A DNA stretch of 5,563 nucleotides, taken from positions 1 through 5,563 of the forward strand of contig JAFGNO010000095.1 of assembly GCA_016926985.1 (NCBI GenBank), given 5' to 3'. Below, piece by piece: positions 1 to 5,410 of this stretch. The notes below the pieces were generated by a model. That model saw only the letters and a list, made by a program, of their open reading frames with translations. It was not told the DNA's origin and ran no database searches. Numbering within the stretch: the first letter of the stretch is position 1; every line of letters begins with the position of its first letter. The stretch comes from Anaerolineae bacterium. Lineage in GTDB: Bacteria > Chloroflexota > Anaerolineae > Aggregatilineales > UBA3940. The translations under genes were made by a program, and so were the position numbers.

Positions 1-211
1 ATTTTACATCGGGCAATCCGATCTGGTGCTGCTGTGCGTTGACGTGGCCCGACTGACCGGCGAACTGCGCTATGAACCATCGGCTGATCATCTACAGGAC
101 AGCCTTTTCCCGCACCTATATGGGCCCCTGAACCTCGCTGCTGTTGTCAGCGTTGTGCTGTTTCCTGCGGGCCCGGATGGCAGGTTTACCCTTCCCCCGG
201 ATATCCCCTGA
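1..211 (+). CDS. DUF952-family protein, C-terminal part (5' end outside window)
   Basis: The open frame enters from the left edge in the frame whose first full codon begins at base 2, and ends at TGA 209-211, leaving 69 visible residues. The segment DLVLLCVDVARLTGELRYE, then LFPHLYGPLNLAAVV and FPAGPDGRFTLP, matches the C-terminal half of the small (about 110-120 residue) DUF952 family as I remember it. There the typical pattern is DLVLLEIDxxRLxxxLRYE, LFPHxYGPLNLxAVV, FxxGxDGxFxLP. The family is predicted to be cytosolic and its biochemical role is not established, so I give no function. The GTG at 26 lies inside the conserved domain and is not the true start; roughly 40-50 N-terminal residues should lie upstream. 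The gene converges on the CinA-NMNAT gene with an 18-bp gap, in which I see no hairpin-plus-T-run terminator. Confidence 0.8.
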   Translation, partial: FYIGQSDLVLLCVDVARLTGELRYEPSADHLQDSLFPHLYGPLNLAAVVSVVLFPAGPDGRFTLPPDIP

Positions 212-229
212 AACAGACACGGTTTTTGC

Positions 230-1375
230 TTAGCAGGTGGGCCCGCGCTGCCGCAGCTCGGTGGATGAGATGTCCGCGCGGAACAGGTCGGCAGGGATAC
301 CATTAAACAGGTCTTCGTAACCCGGTGGAATAACCAGGTCATCCAGCGTATGGAATCGATCCCCCATCAGCCGCCCGGCAACCAGGAACCGGCATCCTGC
401 CGACCGGACAGCGGATAATGCTTCGGCCATATTCGTGGGATCGTCATGGTAATAAGCGGGATCAACCGCGCGTGCTGCCGTATCATAGCCCAGGACAAAC
501 ACGCTCCCCGGATAAAGCATGGCTTTATCGCAGTAGAGGGGTTCACGGGACAGGATAACCCGGTTGGGCAGGCGTTCAAACTGAGCAAGCCTCCTGGTCA
601 GCACCCCGGCAGTCAGGGGGGATTTATCAACATTGTGCGTGGCAATTTCAAACATGACCGGTCGATCAAGCAAATATGAAGCGACCCGCCCCAGTTGCAG
701 ATGCCCCTCGTGGAGCGGGGCAAATGACCCCGAAAGGATAGCTGCGCAGGGCTTCTCATCAGGTACTACAATGCCGGGTCCATAAACGGTCAGGCTGTCT
801 ACATAGCCAGAAAGCAGATGATCAAGTGGTATTCCAGCAGCTTGAACAGCAGTGACTATTTGCTCATCCGCCTTCAACTCAGGGGGCTTAACCGGGATTC
901 CTGCTGCCCGGGCAAGTGCCATGATAACCAGATAGCTTGCCAGCGTCTCTTCCTCTTCCCGGCTGCGCACCCCTTTTGTCAGAACAAGCGAATGGCTGGT
1001 TACAGAGTGGCGATCCCAGAGGGTGATGTGGCAGCGATGCTCGCCCCGCTTAAGACGGTCAGTGGCAATGGCTGCTGTACAGCCTAACCCTACCACTGGC
1101 TCACTGCCTGTTTGGAGATGCAGAGCCCGTGCATAAGCCGCAGCGGAAAGTGATAGGGCAGTTTCAGCCGATGCATACTGGCGTGGCTGCCAGCCCAGGT
1201 AGTCGATCAGGGAGCGGGAGGCATAGGGGATGGTGACCTCAAGGACCGTGCGGGATGCGCCAGCAACACCAAGCAGCCAGGCAGCCGCCTGGCTGCCTGC
1301 ACCTGTTACCACCAGCGCCGCTTTCAGTGAGGTGGCATGGATTTGTTCTATGGCGGTGCGCAGGGGGTTATCCAT
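230..1375 (-). CDS. CinA/PncC-like domain fused to nicotinate/nicotinamide-mononucleotide adenylyltransferase-like domain
   Basis: A protein of 381 residues in two parts. Residues about 1-165 resemble a CinA C-terminal (NMN deamidase, PncC-type) fold: VVTGAGSQAAAWLL (22-35), TIPYASRSLIDYLG (48-61), and GLGCTAAIATDRLKRGEH (96-113). Residues about 208-378 are a nucleotidyltransferase: GSFAPLHEGH (216-225) carries the HxGH motif (H222, H225) and ISSTELR (369-375) is the ISSTxxR signature, both known for NMN/NaMN adenylyltransferases. The inferred role is NAD biosynthesis or salvage, acting on NMN or NaMN in the cytosol. The CinA part departs from PncC: the ESCTGG serine and the lysine of YSNxxK are not present at matching positions, so deamidase activity is doubtful. 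The whole chain resembles the plant At2g01220-type protein (from memory). The ATG directly abuts the ridA stop (TAGATG) with no strong ribosome site of its own, suggesting translational coupling. Confidence 0.85.
   Translation of the reverse strand: MDNPLRTAIEQIHATSLKAALVVTGAGSQAAAWLLGVAGASRTVLEVTIPYASRSLIDYLGWQPRQYASAETALSLSAAAYARALHLQTGSEPVVGLGCTAAIATDRLKRGEHRCHITLWDRHSVTSHSLVLTKGVRSREEEETLASYLVIMALARAAGIPVKPPELKADEQIVTAVQAAGIPLDHLLSGYVDSLTVYGPGIVVPDEKPCAAILSGSFAPLHEGHLQLGRVASYLLDRPVMFEIATHNVDKSPLTAGVLTRRLAQFERLPNRVILSREPLYCDKAMLYPGSVFVLGYDTAARAVDPAYYHDDPTNMAEALSAVRSAGCRFLVAGRLMGDRFHTLDDLVIPPGYEDLFNGIPADLFRADISSTELRQRGPTC
1273..1296 (-). repeat. Perfect 10-bp inverted repeat with 4-nt loop inside the CinA-NMNAT gene
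   Basis: GCAGCCAGGC (1273-1282) pairs exactly with GCCTGGCTGC (1287-1296) across a 4-base loop. On the mRNA it lies about 80-103 nt downstream of the start codon, within codons for SQAAAWLL. The stem is very GC-rich and should be stable in RNA. No T-run follows on either strand, so it is not an intrinsic terminator. It may slow translation or simply reflect alanine/leucine/glutamine codon choice. Confidence 0.6.
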
Positions 1376-1762
1376 CTATCGGGGTTTGATTGCAATTGCC
1401 TCAATCTCAACCAGCCCACCCAGCGGCAGGTCTTTTACAGCGACTGCTGACCGTGCCGGATAGGGCTCAGAAAAAAACTGGGCGTAGACTTCGTTCATCG
1501 CCTTGAAATTACCCATATCTGACAGAAAGACAGTTGTTTTGACCACATCGGAAAGACTGGCCCCGCCTGCTTCAAGCACTGCCCGGAGGTTTTTCAGCGC
1601 CTGCCGTGTCTGGTCCTGCACATCGTCTGAGACAAACTTGCCAGTTGCGGGGTCAAGCCCCAGTTGCCCGGCAGAAAAGACCAGATTGCCGTCCACATTG
1701 CCCTGTGAATAAGGGCCAACCGCTGCGGGCGCCTGGCTGGTGTGTATTTTTTCGCGGCTCAT
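1376..1762 (-). CDS. ridA: RidA family reactive enamine/imine deaminase
   Basis: A 128-residue protein, the standard length for the YjgF/YER057c/UK114 family. Family signatures are all present: APAAVGPYSQG (11-21), SAGQLGLDPATG (30-41), DVVKTTVFLSDM (72-83), YPARSAV (101-107) and VEIEAIA (118-124). Tyr18, Arg104 and Glu119 correspond to the Tyr, Arg and Glu of the E. coli RidA active site, so it should hydrolyse 2-aminoacrylate and related imines released by PLP enzymes to ketoacids plus ammonia. The family forms cytosolic trimers. The ATG is preceded by AAGGAG with 5-nt spacing, which fixes the start. It is the first gene of an apparent two-gene operon with the CinA-NMNAT fusion: its TAG stop touches the next ATG. 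Transcription probably starts from the divergent region shared with murJ. Confidence 0.96.
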   Translation of the reverse strand: MSREKIHTSQAPAAVGPYSQGNVDGNLVFSAGQLGLDPATGKFVSDDVQDQTRQALKNLRAVLEAGGASLSDVVKTTVFLSDMGNFKAMNEVYAQFFSEPYPARSAVAVKDLPLGGLVEIEAIAIKPR

Positions 1763-1767
1763 AGGAA

Positions 1768-1773
1768 CTCCTT
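1768..1773 (-). promoter_or_regulatory. Ribosome binding site of ridA
   Basis: On the - strand the sequence AAGGAG lies 5 nt before the ATG at 1762. It is a near-consensus Shine-Dalgarno site and is the strongest ribosome site in the window. It likely serves both ridA and, by coupling, the abutting downstream gene. Confidence 0.8.
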
Positions 1774-1806
1774 GACACTATTGGATGGTAATAAGTAGCA
1801 GCCTGG

Positions 1807-1835
1807 ATTGTAAACAACCGGATGCAAGCGGGCAA
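1807..1835 (-). promoter_or_regulatory. Candidate sigma-70-type promoter of ridA operon
   Basis: Read on the - strand, TTGCCC (1835-1830, 4 of 6 matches to -35) is followed after exactly 17 bp by TACAAT (1812-1807, 5 of 6 matches to -10). Transcription would start near base 1800, giving a leader of about 38 nt that contains the AAGGAG site. The elements were found by eye only, so the call is moderate. Confidence 0.45.
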
Positions 1836-1838
1836 GCG
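1824..1838. repeat. Tandem direct repeat GCAAGCG x2 in the divergent promoter region
   Basis: GCAAGCG occurs at 1824-1830 and again at 1832-1838, separated by one base (8-bp period). The pair covers the candidate ridA -35 box and lies just upstream of the candidate murJ -35 box. It could be a pair of half-sites for a regulator of either gene, or chance. Confidence 0.4.
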
Positions 1839-1841
1839 TGT

Positions 1842-1870
1842 TTGGCGGCAGGAATCGACGGGGATATACT
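1842..1870 (+). promoter_or_regulatory. Candidate sigma-70-type promoter of murJ
   Basis: TTGGCG (1842-1847, 4 of 6 to -35) is followed after 17 bp by TATACT (1865-1870, 5 of 6 to -10). Transcription would begin near 1877, leaving a leader of about 24 nt that includes the AGGAG at 1883-1887. The -35 box lies only 6 bp from the oppositely directed ridA -35 box, so the two polymerases would compete if both promoters are real. Confidence 0.5.
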
Positions 1871-1875
1871 CCCCG
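1859..1875. promoter_or_regulatory. Operator-like dyad around the murJ -10 box
   Basis: CGGGG (1859-1863) and CCCCG (1871-1875) form a perfect 5-bp inverted repeat. The 7-base spacer contains the whole candidate -10 hexamer TATACT. Such placement is typical of repressor operators, but the arms are short and no regulator is encoded in the window, so a function is only inferred. Confidence 0.3.
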
Positions 1876-1882
1876 CATACAC

Positions 1883-1887
1883 AGGAG
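1883..1887 (+). promoter_or_regulatory. Ribosome binding site of murJ, unusually distant
   Basis: AGGAG is the only Shine-Dalgarno-like sequence upstream of murJ, but it is 13 nt from the ATG at 1901, longer than the usual 5-9. The codon immediately before the ATG is an in-frame TAG (1898-1900), so the start cannot lie farther upstream, and no good alternative start lies close downstream. The spacing suggests weak initiation. Confidence 0.5.
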
Positions 1888-1900
1888 CGAGCCGCATTAG

Positions 1901-3520
1901 ATGATACACGATCAGCCTCATACACGAGTCCTCTCTGGGCGGCAGATTGCGCAGGCGGCCGGGGTTGTTGTGCTTGGTTTTGTATTAAGCCGGGTGCTGG
2001 GGCTCGTTCGGGAAGCAGTTATCTCGGCTGTTTTTGGTGCGGGCAGTGCCTACGATGCCTATGCTGCTGCCTTGCAGATACCCGATACGCTTTTCTTTGT
2101 GGTTGCCGGTGGCGCGATTGGCTCCGCCTTTATCCCCACATTTGCCAGCTATCTGGCCCGTGGGGATTCAGAAGGGGCCTGGCAGATGGCCAGTTCAGTC
2201 ATCAACCTTTTTGTGCTGGTTATGCTGGTCATTGCCGGGCTGTGTATGGTTTTTGCCCACCCAATCGTGGTGTATACGGTTGCTCAGGGGTTCCCCGCTG
2301 AAACCCAGGATTTGACGGTCAGGCTGATGCGGATCATGCTGCTGTCCCCCATTATTTTTGGTTTAAGCGGCATATTCATGGGTGTCCTGAATGCCAACCA
2401 GCGATTTCTCCTCCCTGCGCTGGCACCCTCATTTTACAACATTGGAATTATTATCGGCGCAACAGTTATCCGGCAGGCCCTTGGTGGCGACATATTTGGG
2501 TTGGCCTGGGGCGTGGTGCTGGGTGCGCTTTTACACCTGCTTGTACAGGTTCCGGGTGTAGCCAGGGTTGGCTCTGCTTACCGGCTTGCTTTGCAATTGC
2601 GCCATCCGGGCGTCCTGGAGGTTTCCCGGCTCATGGGCCCACGCATATTGGGCCAGGCCATTGTCCAGGTGAATTTCTGGGTCAACAAGATGCTGGCTTC
2701 AGGTATGGCGGAAGGAAGTGTAGGGACTCTCCAGCGCGCCTGGTTTCTGTTGATGCTGCCCCAGGGAGTTATTGCGCAATCGGTGGCGACCGCGGTATTT
2801 CCCACTTTTTCTGCTCAGGTTGCAGAAAACCGCCAAGAAGAACTGCGTGAGACACTGGAACAGGTTCTCAGGACTGTGTTGTTTCTCTCCATCCCTGCCA
2901 GCGCCGGCTTGGTGCTGCTGCGGCTGCCAATTGTCCGACTGATGTATGAGCGTGGCGAATTCCCTCCCCAGGGGAGTGAAGCGGTTGCCTGGGCGCTGCT
3001 GTTCTATGGGCTGGGCCTGGTGGCACATTCTCTGGTGGAAATTATCACGCGGGCGTTTTATGCCATGCATGACACCCGAACCCCGGTGCTTATTGGTGGG
3101 CTGGCAATGGCCCTGAACGTTGGGCTGAGTTTTGCGCTGATTGGCGTTATTGGTGATCCGGAAAATCTGGCACGGGGGGCGTTTGCCGGGTTGGCGTTAG
3201 CCAATACGATGGCGACCACACTGGAAGGCCTTCTGCTTTTCGGGTTCATCTGGCGGCGGGTAAATGGCTTTAACAGCAGGCGTATGGTCCTCAGTCTATC
3301 CAAAGCCTGCATTGCCAGCCTGGGGATGGGCGTGGTGCTGGAATTGGGTAAGCCGTTTATCACTGTCCTTGGCCAATATCTTGGGCCGCTGTTGGGCGTA
3401 ATGGCTGGCGGTCTGGTCTTCTGGGGGCTTGCTGAAGTGCTGCGCAGCGAGGAAATTCGTTATTTCAGGCGGATTGCCCTGTCGCGATTGAAAAGGGGGG
3501 ACGGTCAGTCAGTTAAGTGA
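1901..3520 (+). CDS. murJ: Lipid II flippase MurJ (MviN family)
   Basis: A 539-residue, highly hydrophobic polytopic membrane protein of the MOP/MATE superfamily. It should move undecaprenyl-linked lipid II across the cytoplasmic membrane for peptidoglycan synthesis. The N-terminal signature LSRVLGLVREAVISAVFGAGSAYDAY (29-54) is diagnostic, followed by PDTLFFVVAGGAIGSAFIPTF (61-81), the GTLQRAWFLLMLPQGVIAQSVATAVFPTFS block around residues 276-304, and ITRAFYAMHDTRTPV in the second half. The length fits the family and its usual 14 transmembrane helices. Arg31 and Arg37 match E. coli R18 and R24; positions matching E. coli R52 and R270 are Phe65 and Phe282. The start is forced by an in-frame TAG just upstream. 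It stands alone on its strand, divergent from ridA, and its last 8 bp overlap the convergent DUF212 gene. Confidence 0.95.
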   Translation: MIHDQPHTRVLSGRQIAQAAGVVVLGFVLSRVLGLVREAVISAVFGAGSAYDAYAAALQIPDTLFFVVAGGAIGSAFIPTFASYLARGDSEGAWQMASSVINLFVLVMLVIAGLCMVFAHPIVVYTVAQGFPAETQDLTVRLMRIMLLSPIIFGLSGIFMGVLNANQRFLLPALAPSFYNIGIIIGATVIRQALGGDIFGLAWGVVLGALLHLLVQVPGVARVGSAYRLALQLRHPGVLEVSRLMGPRILGQAIVQVNFWVNKMLASGMAEGSVGTLQRAWFLLMLPQGVIAQSVATAVFPTFSAQVAENRQEELRETLEQVLRTVLFLSIPASAGLVLLRLPIVRLMYERGEFPPQGSEAVAWALLFYGLGLVAHSLVEIITRAFYAMHDTRTPVLIGGLAMALNVGLSFALIGVIGDPENLARGAFAGLALANTMATTLEGLLLFGFIWRRVNGFNSRRMVLSLSKACIASLGMGVVLELGKPFITVLGQYLGPLLGVMAGGLVFWGLAEVLRSEEIRYFRRIALSRLKRGDGQSVK

Positions 3521-3974
3521 ACAGCACCAGCTTCCACAACAGCATCAGGGCAATGCCAAAGACAATTCCGGCAAACACTTCTGTGCGGCTGTGCCCAAGA
3601 ACCTCTTTTAGCTGGGTTTTGGCAATCGGGTCCCCGCTAAGCAGCATCGTCAGCATCTGGTTAAGAACGCGTGCTTGCTCTCCTGCCTGGCGGCGGACAC
3701 CGGCAGCATCGTAGGTGACTACTGCCGCGATGGCCACTGCAATCGCGAACAGGGCCGAGTCAAAGCCGCGATCAATGCCAACGCCGGTGGCAACCGCGCT
3801 TACCAGCGCAGAATGTGAACTTGGCATTCCCCCTGTATCAGAGACATGGCTCCAGGAGAATTTTTCCCCTTGCATCCAGTAGGTGAAAGGCTTCATCAGT
3901 TGCGCCACTAAGCTGGCAAAAACTGAGACCCAAAGCACATCATTGGAAAGGGCTTCTTTAAGAAAATCGGGCAT
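3513..3974 (-). CDS. Divergent PAP2 family membrane protein (DUF212, YuiD-like)
   Basis: A 153-residue integral membrane protein. The core motif DTGGMPSSHSALVSAVATGVG (46-66) contains the PSSHS motif of the PAP2/acid-phosphatase superfamily. It is followed by VTYDAAGVRRQAGEQARVLN (86-105) and LGHSRTEVFAGIVFGI (126-141), which together mark the DUF212/YuiD group. Hydrophobic segments lie at about 12-30, 72-90 and 132-152. The superfamily hydrolyses phosphate esters, often lipid or prenyl phosphates; the substrate here is unknown. The start lies 3 nt after the xseB stop, so it is very likely the third gene of the xseA-xseB operon; a weak GGGA-like site precedes the ATG. In E. coli and Bacillus xseB is followed by ispA (prenyl diphosphate synthase), which makes a prenyl-phosphate substrate an attractive but unproven idea. 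The 3' end overlaps murJ by 8 bp. Confidence 0.9.
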   Translation of the reverse strand: MPDFLKEALSNDVLWVSVFASLVAQLMKPFTYWMQGEKFSWSHVSDTGGMPSSHSALVSAVATGVGIDRGFDSALFAIAVAIAAVVTYDAAGVRRQAGEQARVLNQMLTMLLSGDPIAKTQLKEVLGHSRTEVFAGIVFGIALMLLWKLVLFT

Positions 3975-3977
3975 TGC

Positions 3978-4196
3978 TTACGATCCCGGTTCAGTTGTGG
4001 GAGGATGGATATTCAGTTCTTCGATGCGTAGCGTCGCAGCGTCAAGCATTTGCTCACATAAGCCTGCAAGCTCCTGACCGCGCTCAAAAAGCGACAGGGA
4101 TTCTTCCAGCGTTAATCCCCCTGCCTCAAGCCGGGCTACGGCTTCTTCTAGCTGTGCCAGTGCTTCTTCAAATGTAAGAGCCGGTTTCCTGGTCAT
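3978..4196 (-). CDS. xseB: Exodeoxyribonuclease VII small subunit
   Basis: With the start chosen at 4196 (MTRKPALTFEEAL) the protein is 72 residues, the usual XseB size. The conserved helical core is LEEAVARLEAGGLTLEESLSLFERGQEL (16-43), followed by CEQMLDAATLRIEEL (47-61). XseB is an alpha-helical subunit; several copies bind the large subunit to build exonuclease VII, which degrades single-stranded DNA from both ends to short oligonucleotides. The frame remains open upstream to a start at 4304, but the extra 36 residues do not look like XseB and lie wholly within xseA coding sequence, so I reject that longer form. An ATG at 4214 is possible too. The gene overlaps the end of xseA by 29 bp in a different frame, favouring coupled translation and balanced subunit supply. 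Confidence 0.93.
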   Translation of the reverse strand: MTRKPALTFEEALAQLEEAVARLEAGGLTLEESLSLFERGQELAGLCEQMLDAATLRIEELNIHPPTTEPGS

Positions 4197-5403
4197 TGTC
4201 CAATTCCACTTCATCAACTGTAGTTCGGATCGCGCCCCGGTGCAGGTAAATGTCCAGCCTGTCTCCAGGGGAAATGCCTGCTGCGCTGTGGAGGATTGTT
4301 CCATCGCCTTGCTGGACTATCGCATATCCTCGTTCCAGCGTTTCGCGGGGATTCACTGCTGACAACGCACGCATTATACCGTCCAGGTGTGCTTTCCGCA
4401 GGCTTATTGATGTTGTGACTGCCTGCAGCATACGCCCTGTCATTGTGTCAACCTGCTGCCTGAGGCTGCAAACCCTGTTCAGGGGCGAAAGCAGGCTCAT
4501 GGCTTTTGATAGATGTTGGAAATGCCGATATCTACCTGTGATCATATTCCCTGCCATGTCAGATGCGCGTTCCCGCAGGGCGTGAATGGTCTGGTAGAGG
4601 TCATCAATCGTTATCGGGGTAGCCAGTTCGGCAGCAGCAGAAGGCGTCGGGGCGCGCAGATCAGCCACAAAATCCACCATTGTGAAGTCAGTTTCATGTC
4701 CGATACCGGATATCACCGGAATGCGGCTGGCTGCCACTGCCCGGGCCACCGATTCGTCGTTGAAGCACCACAGGTCTTCGATGGATCCTCCGCCTCGCAC
4801 CAGCAGGATAACGTCAATATTACCCTGCCGGTGAAGCGCATCCAGCGCGGCGATGATTTGCGGTGGCGCCTGGCTGCCCTGAACAGTCGCCGGGGCAAGT
4901 AAGACGCGGGCAATCGGATAACGGCGAATCAGGACATTCAGAACATCCTGGAGGGCAGCCGCTTCTGGGGAGGTGACAATGCCAATCGTGTGGGGCTTTT
5001 CTGGTATAGCCTGTTTGCGTTCGCTGTTGAACAGGCCTTCCGCCTGCAGTTGGGCTTTGAGGGTCTCAAACCGGGCGTGTAAGTCGCCGAGACCGGCAGG
5101 CTCCAGCCGCCGGCAGTAAAGTTGATACTGCCCCCCGGCCTCATAGATGCCAATATATCCGTAAGCGATAATCCGGTCGCCCTGGGCTGGTCTGAAGGAA
5201 TTAGTCTGGAAGTCGCTGCGCCACATAACGCAGCGCAGCTGGGCATCCTGGTCTTTCAGGGTGAAATAGGCGTGGCCTGATCCGGGCACCCGGAAATCAG
5301 ATACCTCGCCTTCGATTTCGACATCCTGGAATCGGTAGTTCTTCTCAATTACCTGGCGCAGTTCACGTGTTAACTCGCTGACAGTCCACCGTCTGCTAAA
5401 CAT
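4168..5403 (-). CDS. xseA: Exodeoxyribonuclease VII large subunit
   Basis: A 411-residue protein, within the family's usual 400-460 range. Residues about 5-103 form the N-terminal OB-fold (VSELTRELRQVIE, QDVEIEGEVSDFR, GHAYFTLKDQDAQLRCVMW). The catalytic domain follows: GIVTSPEAAALQDVLNVLIRRYP (141-163), LLVRGGGSIEDLWCFNDESVARAV (200-223), and ISGIGHETDFTMVDFVADLRAPTPSAAAEL (231-260). Asp153, Arg203, His236 and Asp239 correspond to E. coli D155, R205, H238 and D241, so the enzyme looks active. A helical segment (about 265-350) leads to the conserved tail NPRETLERGYAIVQ (351-364). With XseB it forms exonuclease VII, a cytosolic single-strand DNase used in repair and processing. The start aligns well with the family, and an in-frame TAA lies 16 codons upstream. 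There is no Shine-Dalgarno-like sequence before the ATG, which is unusual here. Confidence 0.96.
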   Translation of the reverse strand: MFSRRWTVSELTRELRQVIEKNYRFQDVEIEGEVSDFRVPGSGHAYFTLKDQDAQLRCVMWRSDFQTNSFRPAQGDRIIAYGYIGIYEAGGQYQLYCRRLEPAGLGDLHARFETLKAQLQAEGLFNSERKQAIPEKPHTIGIVTSPEAAALQDVLNVLIRRYPIARVLLAPATVQGSQAPPQIIAALDALHRQGNIDVILLVRGGGSIEDLWCFNDESVARAVAASRIPVISGIGHETDFTMVDFVADLRAPTPSAAAELATPITIDDLYQTIHALRERASDMAGNMITGRYRHFQHLSKAMSLLSPLNRVCSLRQQVDTMTGRMLQAVTTSISLRKAHLDGIMRALSAVNPRETLERGYAIVQQGDGTILHSAAGISPGDRLDIYLHRGAIRTTVDEVELDNDQETGSYI

Positions 5404-5410
5404 AGTATGT

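Noticed and set aside
167..246. GCGGGCCC at 167-174 and GGGCCCGC at 239-246 form an 8-bp inverted repeat around the ends of the two converging genes
   Set aside because: The arms are 64 nt apart, each core is self-complementary GGGCCC common in GC-rich DNA, and no T-run follows, so it does not look like a terminator.
1822..2301. 159-residue open frame on the + strand overlapping the murJ start
   Set aside because: It is rich in Cys, Trp and Gly with no recognisable family and shadows the strongly supported murJ frame, so it is not a gene.
2699..3070. Antisense open frame of 123 residues within murJ
   Set aside because: The His/Gln/Arg-rich composition is typical of a reverse-strand shadow of hydrophobic membrane-protein codons, with no known motif.
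4197..4304. 36-residue N-terminal extension of xseB from the ATG at 4304
   Set aside because: It lies entirely within xseA coding sequence, does not resemble XseB, and would give a 108-residue protein where the family is about 70-80.
4702..4720. Imperfect palindromes such as CCGGATATCACCGG inside xseA
   Set aside because: Short, lie in the conserved GIGHETD coding region, and are explained by Gly/Ser/Ile codons; no regulatory context.
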